DNA of 64,000 nucleotides from JABDMH01 sp965223105 (lineage in GTDB: Bacteria; Bacteroidota; Bacteroidia; Chitinophagales; Saprospiraceae), in NCBI GenBank assembly GCA_965223105.1, contig OZ244987.1, positions 6,510,001 to 6,574,000 of the forward strand. Reading direction: 5' to 3'. This document shows, piece by piece, positions 16,807 through 25,347 of the stretch. The translations under genes were made by a program, and so were the position numbers. The notes under the pieces are model-generated. The model ran no database searches and was not told where the DNA came from. It saw only the letters and a list, made by a program, of their open reading frames with translations. How positions within the stretch are numbered: position 1 is the first letter of the stretch; each line of letters opens with the position of its first letter.

Positions 16807-18375
16807 TCAAAAAAAATCCAGCATCCAGTCTTCCATCTCATACTCCGAAGACATGCATGAGAGATATAATAATCCGATGCCATCTACACCATCGTAGCGC
16901 CATTCACCGGTGTGGCTTCGAAAGAAATACTGGTCTGGCACATACAATTGAGCTATTACGCCGTTGATGAGATCCGAAGCCAATCCTGAAGATGTTACAT
17001 CTCCGAGCATTTTTCCATAGCCTTTGAGAAAATATATGATTCTGGCTGCATTTTCAGCATACAGCTTGTGTCCTTTGGGGTTGTCAAGCTGAGACTTGAC
17101 GGTCTCGAACCACCTCCCTGCTGCTTTCTTATACAGATCTTTGCCCGTCAATTGATATAAAGTCAAACAGCAGGTAGCGAATTGTAGAGGATAGTCATGC
17201 CTCGGGAACAAGGGATGCCAAATGTCGACGTAGGTATCTGGTTGGTAAGGATAGTCATCCGTCTTAAGGATTGGTTCTGCCGTGGCAATATTCAGTGCAC
17301 CATAGAACATTCTTGCTTTTTCGTCAAAGCCATGTACCAACCAGGGGGTTAGCGCCTCCTCAACCACATCCAACCACCTGGTGGATACCTCGGAGGGTAC
17401 AAACTTGGAGGCCTTCAGAATATTTGAAGCCCATAAACCGATTTCAGTTGTGGAGGCATATTTATCCCACCGATCTCGTGTTGGACTGTTTGGAACCAAG
17501 CCCGTATTTGGGTGGCGGTGTGAATAACTGTACATCAATATATCGTCGGCGAGAGTTAGCAAGGCACTGTCGTGAGTTTTTGAAAACAAAAAGGCCAGAG
17601 CATGGATTAGAATCGATCCAGCCTCAATGAATGCGTATTCACTTTTTTGATTGGCATGACGATTGAATTCACCCGTTGTATCTACCATATGCTTTGTGGT
17701 TGCTGCCCGAATATGGTTTTCCACTTGACCGGGAAACCATTGATACAGAAGTTCCCAAGGAGGTAAGATTGGCCGCATCTCGTGCAAATGACCACTTTCT
17801 GTACCAAAGTTCACCGGTCTGGGATGGTCACTACTCCCAAACTTCACTGCGGTATCCATTAAAACGTGATAGTAATAATGATTCCCCCATAATATGATTC
17901 CATCTTTGTTCGTACACTTTGAAAAATAAGATTCAACAAAGTTTTTAGCTGCATCAGAATACTTCTGCCGAGCCGTAGTACCAGAAAGATGCACAGCCGC
18001 TGCGATATCAGGCAGATTCCAATAGAGCGTCGAGCCTGCTGGGGCATCAATATATCGATCGAGGTATACCCGGTTTGGAATGGAATCGGGACGGGAAAAA
18101 TCAAATGGATAAATTTCCTTTTCCAGATCCCAGCTGGCCAACCACATCGGTGTAGGATATTTTCCAAATTGGTCAATCACCTCAGTGGTCAACTTGGAGA
18201 AATGATTTTCAAAACGGTAAAACCACTCCGGTGAATCTCCGTGCGCTTGGCCGATGACAGGTACATTGAAAGCGAAAAAAAAGGAGGCCATCAATAAATT
18301 ACGGAGCTGAAATAAGTGAGGGTGTTGGTTTTTTATCGCTGAGATTTCCTCCATGTCACACCTCCTATACCTCAT
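16807..18375 (-). CDS. Secreted all-helical (alpha/alpha toroid-like) protein, possible polysaccharide lyase or glycosidase
   Basis: With ATG 18375, whose A is also the last base of the upstream TAA stop, the protein has 522 residues. The signal-like segment LLMASFFFAFNVPVIGQA follows a long N-region. The body consists of paired helices with aromatic loops, for example PTPMWLASWDLE, TLYWNLPDIAAAVHLSG, GIILWGNHYYYHVLMD and YPLQFATCCLTLYQLTG. This layout resembles (alpha/alpha)6-barrel glycan lyases and unsaturated-glucuronyl or GH127-like hydrolases. I cannot assign a family or catalytic residues, although the His/Tyr-rich NHYYYHV loop is a candidate site. It is the last gene of a four-gene operon. 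Confidence 0.55.
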   Translation of the reverse strand: MRYRRCDMEEISAIKNQHPHLFQLRNLLMASFFFAFNVPVIGQAHGDSPEWFYRFENHFSKLTTEVIDQFGKYPTPMWLASWDLEKEIYPFDFSRPDSIPNRVYLDRYIDAPAGSTLYWNLPDIAAAVHLSGTTARQKYSDAAKNFVESYFSKCTNKDGIILWGNHYYYHVLMDTAVKFGSSDHPRPVNFGTESGHLHEMRPILPPWELLYQWFPGQVENHIRAATTKHMVDTTGEFNRHANQKSEYAFIEAGSILIHALAFLFSKTHDSALLTLADDILMYSYSHRHPNTGLVPNSPTRDRWDKYASTTEIGLWASNILKASKFVPSEVSTRWLDVVEEALTPWLVHGFDEKARMFYGALNIATAEPILKTDDYPYQPDTYVDIWHPLFPRHDYPLQFATCCLTLYQLTGKDLYKKAAGRWFETVKSQLDNPKGHKLYAENAARIIYFLKGYGKMLGDVTSSGLASDLINGVIAQLYVPDQYFFRSHTGEWRYDGVDGIGLLYLSCMSSEYEMEDWMLDFF

Positions 18376-19514
18376 TATCTCTTTTTCAATTTTTTTATTT
18401 TTTTCTTCCATGATTTGGTTTCGGACCAATCTGTGATTCGCTCTATAATTTGCTCTTCCAAGGGAATATCTCTTCCCACCAAGGCATTGATGAGTAGTTC
18501 CTTTAGAACAAAATCAAAATCTTGGTGCTTACCTGTAAGTGCCTCTATCATGCCATCGTACAAGGCTGAGCGATGCGAGGGCAGCTGATCAATCAGCAAC
18601 AAAGCGAGGTCATCAGCGAGCGGAACTGATTTCAGCCTCTCTATTAAGTTGATTTGGGCAAAATAATCCAGTGTTGAAAAATGTTCCCCAATTTTACTTT
18701 GCACCAATGAATCACTGAGACTGTGGTTCGGCATTTCTCTGATGGCATAACGACTGAAATATCCCCCTTTATCGAAAATGAATTGTACCAGGTCTTCCCG
18801 GTGAGATGCATACAAGTCATCTGGTAAGAATTCTATTAAATAATAGTGAACCCGCTCTTCACTACTCTGCATAAGTTGGTACAGGATGCTGGAATCAAGC
18901 CGTTTGCTACTGTGTCTTCGAATGCTGTCAACTACCGGTCCATGGGCAATGTGCCATAGGGTATAACAACTGTAGGCGGCACCAGGTACAATATCTTGCT
19001 TGATCGCAGCAACAGTAGCCCCAGTGAGCCCATCTACACCATCGCTGACCCAGTTACTAATCATTGCTTCTTTCTCCATGCCTGCAAAAGCTGGATTTTC
19101 CATTTTTAGAACCTCAGACAATTTCTGATAATCTTCTGCAGTAAATGGCTCATGCTCTCGCTTGGTTAACGGTTTTTCCGGAACAATGACATATCGCTCA
19201 AAATCACCAATCAGATTCCAGTAAAAGTCCAACTCGACTTCATAACATTCAGTTTTTTCACAAATGGGAGAGCCAACTCGCGCAGTGTAACCTGTGAGTA
19301 TTCCGTCTTCTTGAATTGCAAAGACATCTACCAATACAGAATCCTGAGTCACGAATGAAAATGCCGGATCACCATTTACAAAATGGGTTTTGAGACTAGA
19401 GCAGATAAGGATACACGCTCCGAGTAAAAGTATTTTATGGGGCACTGCAGGCAGAAGTTTTATTTTCAACGCTTGCAGGACAACATTTATGTAAACCCAT
19501 CCGCGACCAGCCAT
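18375..19514 (-). CDS. Envelope protein with FMN-binding/flavinylation motif and helical repeat tail
   Basis: From ATG 19514 the protein has about 380 residues. A later TTG at 19469 would give a neat lipoprotein signal ending LLLGAC. About 160 residues in, it reads DGVDGLTGATVAAI, matching the D-x-x-S/T-G-A-T motif at which ApbE attaches FMN to a threonine in NqrC/RnfG-type FMN-binding domains. AYSCYTLWHIAHG follows directly. Residues 200-370 are regular amphipathic helices, possibly HEAT-like. A pair of cysteines lies earlier (ICEKTEC). It sits 30 bases after the FAD oxidoreductase gene and overlaps the next by one base. I infer an electron carrier that accepts from the oxidoreductase. Confidence 0.6.
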   Translation of the reverse strand: MAGRGWVYINVVLQALKIKLLPAVPHKILLLGACILICSSLKTHFVNGDPAFSFVTQDSVLVDVFAIQEDGILTGYTARVGSPICEKTECYEVELDFYWNLIGDFERYVIVPEKPLTKREHEPFTAEDYQKLSEVLKMENPAFAGMEKEAMISNWVSDGVDGLTGATVAAIKQDIVPGAAYSCYTLWHIAHGPVVDSIRRHSSKRLDSSILYQLMQSSEERVHYYLIEFLPDDLYASHREDLVQFIFDKGGYFSRYAIREMPNHSLSDSLVQSKIGEHFSTLDYFAQINLIERLKSVPLADDLALLLIDQLPSHRSALYDGMIEALTGKHQDFDFVLKELLINALVGRDIPLEEQIIERITDWSETKSWKKKIKKLKKR

Positions 19515-19544
19515 ATAAGTGATCAAATCAAGAGCTCCAATGAT

Positions 19545-21464
19545 TTAGGGCTGATTTTCCTTCAAGAGGGTGCCACCTAAATTATAATTTTGAATCTTAG
19601 GAAGGTTGGGGTTGCCCACTCCTACCTCCATCAATTGCTCTAATTCTGAAAAATAATTCTTGTAGATACCACGAGGATTTGTTTTATGTTTTTTGCATAT
19701 TGACGCTGCCATTCCCAACACCTCACCCATCATTCCACAAGTACGCATCAGCCGCGTGGTACCTAGTGCCACATGGGAAACACTAATATCACGTCCGGCC
19801 ATCATCAGATTATCGATGTTTTTAGAATATAGACATCGAAAGGGTATTGGGTAGGGGTATATTTTAATGTGCTTGGCAATGGATTTAAATTCTGCACCTG
19901 GAAATAAATCTGAATTCTTCGGATCGGGATAATGTAGATCAATCGTCCATGATGTGGGTACGGTACCATCGGGATAAACCCTTTGCTCAGTCAAGTCCTG
20001 TTCAATCAACACATAATCTCCCACCAGCCGCCGTGATTCGCGCTTGCCTCCGATATACGCCACCCAAACCAGATCTTCCCGAGCCATTTTGTCCCTGGCC
20101 TTCGAATGATTTTTTATATAAGACCAATTGGAGAAAACCACCAACATGCCGTAGTCGCGAATACTCTCAAATTCTGTGGTCATGTCCTTTCCCATACCGG
20201 TTTCCCAATTCCAATCTCCCCTGGTGATGGCTTCGGCTTTTTCTTCATTCCAAGGAATCCCCCAGTCGATGTCCGGAAATGGCACTGTGGTATCTCTGGT
20301 CTCCGTAAACCACTGCACGGAAACACCCATCGTCAGGTCATCGGCCTGCTCCGGGGCGGTAGGCTCTCCAAAGGTCTCCCTGCTTTCGCGGCCAGTCATG
20401 TATTCAGCTCCGGCCAGAAAACCGATGGTGCCATCCCCGGTGCAATCGGCAAATAGTGGCGCCGTAAATCTGAGTTTTTCTCCAGTCCGAATATTCTGGG
20501 CAACCACCGCCCTGATTTTTCCGTCCTCAACTTCTACACCATTGGCATGGGTGTTGAGAAATAACGTAAGGTTTTCTTCTGCCAGGACAGCCTTAAGCTT
20601 TTTGTCATCCTCATAGTATTCCTTGGGCTGAGCATTGCCACCACGGGACGGCCCGATCTCATTGACCAGATTTCCCAGTGCAGGATATGGTTCTAAGTTG
20701 ATCCTTGCACCCAGATGAACCCGAACCTCCGAACTGTTGTTGCCTCCCAACACGGGTCGATTTTGCACCAAAGCCACCTTAACTCCCAACCTTGCTGCCG
20801 AAATCGCTGCACAGGTACCGGCCATTCCACCGCCAATGATGACGAAATCAAATTTGCCCGCATTCTTTGGCTTCTTGCTTAGACCGAGTAAATCTTTACG
20901 CAGATCAGCCAGGCCTTCCAAATCATTTGGTGGCGAAAAACCAGCCTCATTTGACAAAAAGATGGCATCACAGCGCCCATTAAAGCCCGTCAGATCCCGC
21001 AATGCGATGGTGTGACTGCCTGCGCTGAGTGAAATGTGGCCACCGGAGATCCAGGCCCAATCACCACGCTTAACTCCAAATACTTGATCAAGCGCCTGCC
21101 CATCAATAATGATTTGGTATTTCCCGGGAGCGGATCGATCGTTCCAGTTGGCTACCCAATTGCGTGTGCGTACATGCAGGTAGTAGGTGCCCTGTTTCCT
21201 TACTTCGAAAGTGGTTTTGGCATCAGCTACCGGTATGCCCAAGCCGTGGGCCATCAGACAGGGTGATCCCATCATATCCATGAATTGTTGATCGACGACC
21301 CAGCCACCGATATCAGAGAAACTTTCAGCCTCGATCAGGATTCTTTCGCCCTTGCTATAGGTCAGCAAGGGAAACAACAGCCATACCGCTAAATATGATA
21401 TTCTCATCACGTCAGGTTTCATTTCATTCTTTATAAGAAAAGATAAGCAATTCAACTTACTCAT
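19545..21464 (-). CDS. Secreted FAD-dependent oxidoreductase with N-terminal carbohydrate-binding-like domain
   Basis: The 639-residue frame has a Sec signal peptide (YLAVWLLFPLLTYSKG). The start may be ATG 21464, which overlaps the upstream stop, or ATG 21407, which gives a standard leader. Residues 41-175 form a beta-sandwich like those on glycan-active enzymes (AESFSDIGGWVVD, GTYYLHVRTRNW). Residues 205-600 are a PF12831 FAD oxidoreductase: dinucleotide motif FVIIGGGMAGTCAAISAARL, then LGGNNSSEVRVHLG, FADCTGDGTIG and LMMAGRDISVSHVALGT. Such enzymes oxidise sugars or related molecules. No twin-arginine motif is seen, so FAD would be loaded outside the cytoplasm. It is part of the operon 16807-24051. 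Confidence 0.82.
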   Translation of the reverse strand: MSKLNCLSFLIKNEMKPDVMRISYLAVWLLFPLLTYSKGERILIEAESFSDIGGWVVDQQFMDMMGSPCLMAHGLGIPVADAKTTFEVRKQGTYYLHVRTRNWVANWNDRSAPGKYQIIIDGQALDQVFGVKRGDWAWISGGHISLSAGSHTIALRDLTGFNGRCDAIFLSNEAGFSPPNDLEGLADLRKDLLGLSKKPKNAGKFDFVIIGGGMAGTCAAISAARLGVKVALVQNRPVLGGNNSSEVRVHLGARINLEPYPALGNLVNEIGPSRGGNAQPKEYYEDDKKLKAVLAEENLTLFLNTHANGVEVEDGKIRAVVAQNIRTGEKLRFTAPLFADCTGDGTIGFLAGAEYMTGRESRETFGEPTAPEQADDLTMGVSVQWFTETRDTTVPFPDIDWGIPWNEEKAEAITRGDWNWETGMGKDMTTEFESIRDYGMLVVFSNWSYIKNHSKARDKMAREDLVWVAYIGGKRESRRLVGDYVLIEQDLTEQRVYPDGTVPTSWTIDLHYPDPKNSDLFPGAEFKSIAKHIKIYPYPIPFRCLYSKNIDNLMMAGRDISVSHVALGTTRLMRTCGMMGEVLGMAASICKKHKTNPRGIYKNYFSELEQLMEVGVGNPNLPKIQNYNLGGTLLKENQP

Positions 21465-24051
21465 AGATCAGCCACGCTGTTGCCCGGCAAGTTGTATGAC
21501 TAATAAATCTTATCCACCTGGCTTCAAAGTAATCGGGAAAAATGTATTCATAAGTTTCACCTGGCGCTACTGCAATCTCGGCATATGGCAACCAGGGCCC
21601 ATGCCCCGTGGCATCCACTTCGAGCCGAAAGACAACGGATGTGTTGGCTTGATGGGATAGTGTAAGAGATCGTCGACTGTAAAACCCGATCAAGTAAGGA
21701 TCGGAAGGTTGATTGGCTTTAACTTCCGTTTCTTTCCAGGGCCCCCCGCGACCCGTGGGTTTGCCAAGCTTCCAGAGATCATCGATGGTCCCAACCCAAA
21801 CAGCGGCGTTCTCATCTTCCGATTGAATAATGTGTTCATTGGTGTGTGCCCTCGGTTCTACGCCGGTCATGACCAATAACCCCCGGTATGAGGTATAATC
21901 ATGAATACGAAAATGATGGGAAGCGATGGGTCTTATCTTGGCAAAGCCATCTGCATTTTCAGCCGGCAGCTCATAAAAGGTGCCATGACAATTGAAGAGA
22001 TCGCGTTCTGTGGCTACTTCACGGCAGATACGGAGATGACCCTGATTTGTCAAAGAGGTGAAGCCACCAGCACCAAGCGGCAATCTCCATCGTCGATCCT
22101 GATCGTCGATCACCAATACCGAGGACGACTCCATCGAAATGACATTCTTTGGAATGGCAAATTTACGCTTAATGAAGGCCAGGGTTTCAGGATCCTGCTT
22201 ACGCACCAGCTTCAACTTTTCATCGAGTTCGTAATAGCCAATTGTCTGTTCTTCGCCATCCTTAAAATGAGACACGGCCACACCAAGCGTTCTCCGGTCA
22301 TCGCCCAAGCCATAAAGTAGACCACTCCAGGCATCCAGCTTTTGGCAATGGACCAATCCACTAAACATTTGATCAGCTTCGGTATTGCGTTCATCAAGGT
22401 CCGAATAATTGAAACTAACTGTAGCTCGGGTACTTCCACTGGTTTTCAGCCTGATCCATTCTCCTTTTTGCTCTGCTGAAAACCCAATCAGAATCGCCTG
22501 ACCGGGCTGAACGAGATGATTCGCGGATTCCGTCCACTCTCCCTTACCTTTTTCATCCACTTCGGTGGTGAAGGTAACTGCACTCGCACCTTGATTATAC
22601 AGCCAGGCTGATCTCCTTGGCCAGCCAGCAAATAAAAAGGGTTCCGAATAGGTATCTGCGGCAATTTCTTCATCCATCCACACGGCACCATGGGCAGTGG
22701 TGGGACCTAAGTGATCAGGTGTGTCAAATGATGTAAACCACAAGTTAGAATTGGACTGGCCCGGACCTTCGATCCCGCCTTTTTGGTTGCGCTTGTTTAA
22801 AAATTCCTTCTGGGCCGAATCGTCACAGCCAAAAACCAGTTGATCATTCCAACGGGTGAAATCTCCGATGACTTTAAGGTAAGCCGATCTAGGTCTGACA
22901 CCTGCTGAATGGTGGGCGGTAAATGATTTGGGGAAATGCCAAAACATACCATGCATCGTCATCAAATAGTCCGGTTGGGCAGCGGTGCCTACATTTCTGA
23001 TTCGCGGCCATTCTGTGTTCCAACCATGGGCTCCGTCGTAGCTGTGACTGGCTTTTGGTAACCGGTAGAAAGCCCATTCTTGTGAGTTTCGCACCCCCAC
23101 TAGCAACGATCTATGGTCCCAGCCCGTCACCCAGATGGGATCCAATGCCGGATAAGGGTTCCCATAAATGCCACCAGGGCCCGTCACCTCGACAAATTGG
23201 TTGCGCCGGATGACTTCCCATTTCTCGCCGTTCCATTCGGACAAAACTCCCGATTCGATATCGAATCTCTTGAGTGCTTCTTCCGAAGCCTCACCATTAT
23301 TCGAGTAGACCATTACCCCTTGCCCGGAGTACAGCCCTTTGCCATGGGCTCCGGGTAAGGTAGCGCTTTCAGGATTGACATCGGTAGGCTTATGATCATC
23401 GGGCATTCCATTCCGGTTGGCATCCCGGTAGAGCATGGTAACATCCAGGCTTTCTACATCCACCTCATAAAATCCTTCCTCCATGGTAGCATAATAGATC
23501 TTTGATGCTGGGTCAAACAAGTGACGGGCATTGCCCGTATGGCGTCCCATCATTGCATCGTAGGGAATGGTCCTAACTCGACCCTGATCGTCAATGACAT
23601 GTGGTCCGATAAAAAGCTGATTGCTTTCACGGTGGATCATGCGATTAGCCGGTGTACCACCTATGCTTTCCTCCCGGGTAACTATTTCTAGATCTTCAGA
23701 AATTTCATAAAGCTTATCGGAAGACCCCATCGGGAAATGGGGACTGTAGGTAATCACCCAGAGCTTGCCAGCCCAGGGCACGACTGCTCCAGTACCGCAT
23801 TCGCCTCCTTGATTGTAGTAAGCCAGGTGAGGGTAGATGCCGCTGATGGACATCGGATGCTCCTCCTGCCCCCTGCCCAGGTCCCATACCGAAGAGATCA
23901 GCAAAAAAATAATGAACGACTTCCGCCATAAAGAAAGTCCATTGTTCTTCTTCGTTCTTCTAAGAATAATGAAACACAATCTTGAATAACTATATATGGT
24001 CACACCTATGTAAGGTTTTTGATAATGAAGTGCAGGGCAAAAAGAAACCAA
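21457..24051 (-). CDS. Large secreted propeller-like protein with internal duplication, unknown function
   Basis: The frame has 864 residues from TTG 24051. Inner starts (GTG 24003, TTG 23979) are equally possible before the signal-like FIIFLLISSVWDLGRGQ. The body contains many short beta repeats of a propeller type (LWVITYSPHFPMGSSDKLYEI, FIGPHVIDDQGRVRTI). A module of about 85 residues occurs twice: SEPFLFAGWPRRSAWLYNQG through RATVSFNY near residue 500, and SDPYLIGFYSRRSLTLSHQA through RATAWLIYE at the C-terminus. No catalytic motif was recognised. As the first gene of the flavin operon it is a candidate for substrate binding or presentation. Confidence 0.6.
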   Translation of the reverse strand: MVSFCPALHYQKPYIGVTIYSYSRLCFIILRRTKKNNGLSLWRKSFIIFLLISSVWDLGRGQEEHPMSISGIYPHLAYYNQGGECGTGAVVPWAGKLWVITYSPHFPMGSSDKLYEISEDLEIVTREESIGGTPANRMIHRESNQLFIGPHVIDDQGRVRTIPYDAMMGRHTGNARHLFDPASKIYYATMEEGFYEVDVESLDVTMLYRDANRNGMPDDHKPTDVNPESATLPGAHGKGLYSGQGVMVYSNNGEASEEALKRFDIESGVLSEWNGEKWEVIRRNQFVEVTGPGGIYGNPYPALDPIWVTGWDHRSLLVGVRNSQEWAFYRLPKASHSYDGAHGWNTEWPRIRNVGTAAQPDYLMTMHGMFWHFPKSFTAHHSAGVRPRSAYLKVIGDFTRWNDQLVFGCDDSAQKEFLNKRNQKGGIEGPGQSNSNLWFTSFDTPDHLGPTTAHGAVWMDEEIAADTYSEPFLFAGWPRRSAWLYNQGASAVTFTTEVDEKGKGEWTESANHLVQPGQAILIGFSAEQKGEWIRLKTSGSTRATVSFNYSDLDERNTEADQMFSGLVHCQKLDAWSGLLYGLGDDRRTLGVAVSHFKDGEEQTIGYYELDEKLKLVRKQDPETLAFIKRKFAIPKNVISMESSSVLVIDDQDRRWRLPLGAGGFTSLTNQGHLRICREVATERDLFNCHGTFYELPAENADGFAKIRPIASHHFRIHDYTSYRGLLVMTGVEPRAHTNEHIIQSEDENAAVWVGTIDDLWKLGKPTGRGGPWKETEVKANQPSDPYLIGFYSRRSLTLSHQANTSVVFRLEVDATGHGPWLPYAEIAVAPGETYEYIFPDYFEARWIRFISHTTCRATAWLIYE

Positions 24052-24082
24052 TTTATTTATCCGTTTTCAGTGCTGCAGTGCA

Positions 24083-24538
24083 CTATACTCCAAACTGACT
24101 TAAATGATGGTCCAGATGTTTATACATGGCCCATCCGTGTTCTTCTTGCGTAAGTTGTCCAAACAAGGGATGTTTCCATGCTAGAATTTTTGCTTTTCGA
24201 GGCGGATCAGTAAATGTCTCCAAAGATTCCAGCAGGCGAGCCCTTCCCTCTTCAAGACTTGTTTCCTCCTTTTGCTTCCAGGAAGGCATGGTTGCCGTGT
24301 TTTTAGGATAGGGCTTGGGACCAATCACCATCTTCTTGATCATGGGTGCCATCAGTCTGACAATGATGTTAGGTTTTGGCATCGCCGTCGTGCCACTATA
24401 GGTATCAAGTACTGCTGCACAGTGCGCACACATCTGACCTACACTCATTTTTCCCCACTGCCTTGAGCTGTCGGATCGCAATTGGTTGATCCGCTCAAGT
24501 ACCTCATTATGCACCTGTTGATCGAAAAGACTTTTCAT
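24083..24538 (-). CDS. DUF1569 family protein (DinB-like fold)
   Basis: From ATG 24538 the product has 151 residues. KMSVGQMCAHCAAVLDTYSG and the C-terminal WAMYKHLDHHLSQFGV are the two signatures of DUF1569. They place three histidines where DinB/YfiT-type four-helix proteins bind a metal. These proteins are thought to be thiol- or metal-dependent transferases, mostly uncharacterised. An earlier in-frame start at 24574 is less likely because the family begins close to MKSLFD. The gene is monocistronic or follows the flavin operon's divergent background. Confidence 0.82.
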   Translation of the reverse strand: MKSLFDQQVHNEVLERINQLRSDSSRQWGKMSVGQMCAHCAAVLDTYSGTTAMPKPNIIVRLMAPMIKKMVIGPKPYPKNTATMPSWKQKEETSLEEGRARLLESLETFTDPPRKAKILAWKHPLFGQLTQEEHGWAMYKHLDHHLSQFGV

Positions 24539-24813
24539 AAAATTTTCTTTCTCAATTGAGGAAAGAATCGTCAATAAGTTCGCTTACATGCCATCGACTC
24601 AGTATCAAAATATTTGATGCTCGAGTGAATTGACATTCAACCGAGTTTAAATGTAACGAAAAGGAAAGCTGCCGCCCAATCTGGATATCGTAGATTTTAT
24701 CGGAGGCAGAATAATCCCGATCCGTAAAAGGCTTGAGGCGTTTGAGCAGGGAATTTTCTGTCCTCAACTCGAGAAAGTACCTCATTCCCTCTCATCGTCC
24801 ATTTGAAATACTC

Positions 24814-25248
24814 CTATCTCGACTCCAACAATTGCTTTAAGTTTTGATAGTCTTTAGTGATGGATCGTTTGATCATCCACCGGGTCAGAAACGGCAACAT
24901 ACCCATCAGCCCTTTGGGCTCACCGGTAACAATGGCGGTGACATTGCTGAGTTGTTGGTCTCCGGTTACCATACGTTTAAAGGTAATGGGGAACGTACTG
25001 ACTATCGATTCTCCCTTGATCAGGCGGCCGGGTTCATATTGTGTGATTCGGAAGGTGGTGAGGATGGGTTTACCCATAAATTCTGCTATTTGCTCATATT
25101 CCGAATCCACACCCAATGGGCCGTCAGTGGTGATGGTACACTTCTTCATACCTCCCTGCCACTTTGGGTTGTTTTCAGGATGAGCAATGAAGGCAAAGGT
25201 TTTCCCAGCTGGATGATTGATCTTTACATTGATAGTCACGCTAATCAT
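24814..25248 (-). CDS. SRPBCC (START-like) family protein
   Basis: The 144-residue protein opens with SVTINVKINHPAGKTFAFIA and ENNPKWQGGMKK, the strand-helix-W pattern of polyketide-cyclase/START-like SRPBCC proteins. It ends with a long helix, RSITKDYQNLKQLLES. The fold binds hydrophobic ligands. No catalytic role can be named. A short region (24552-24785) between this gene and the DUF1569 gene has no convincing gene. Confidence 0.85.
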   Translation of the reverse strand: MISVTINVKINHPAGKTFAFIAHPENNPKWQGGMKKCTITTDGPLGVDSEYEQIAEFMGKPILTTFRITQYEPGRLIKGESIVSTFPITFKRMVTGDQQLSNVTAIVTGEPKGLMGMLPFLTRWMIKRSITKDYQNLKQLLESR

Positions 25249-25347
25249 CTTGGCTTCGTTTTATTTCTATAATGAGACGAATCTCCCACTGGTCTTTGGA
25301 CAATTTTCTTCAATTTGGGAACTTACTAACTAATATTCTTTGAACAC

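Noticed and set aside
21901..22320. Frames on the strand opposite to the propeller protein gene
   Set aside because: The frame is fully opposite to a long conserved-looking gene and has no domain of its own.
24552..24785. Minus-strand 77-residue frame between the SRPBCC and DUF1569 genes
   Set aside because: No recognisable domain and it overlaps the upstream end of the DUF1569 gene. It has a plausible ATG but no support.
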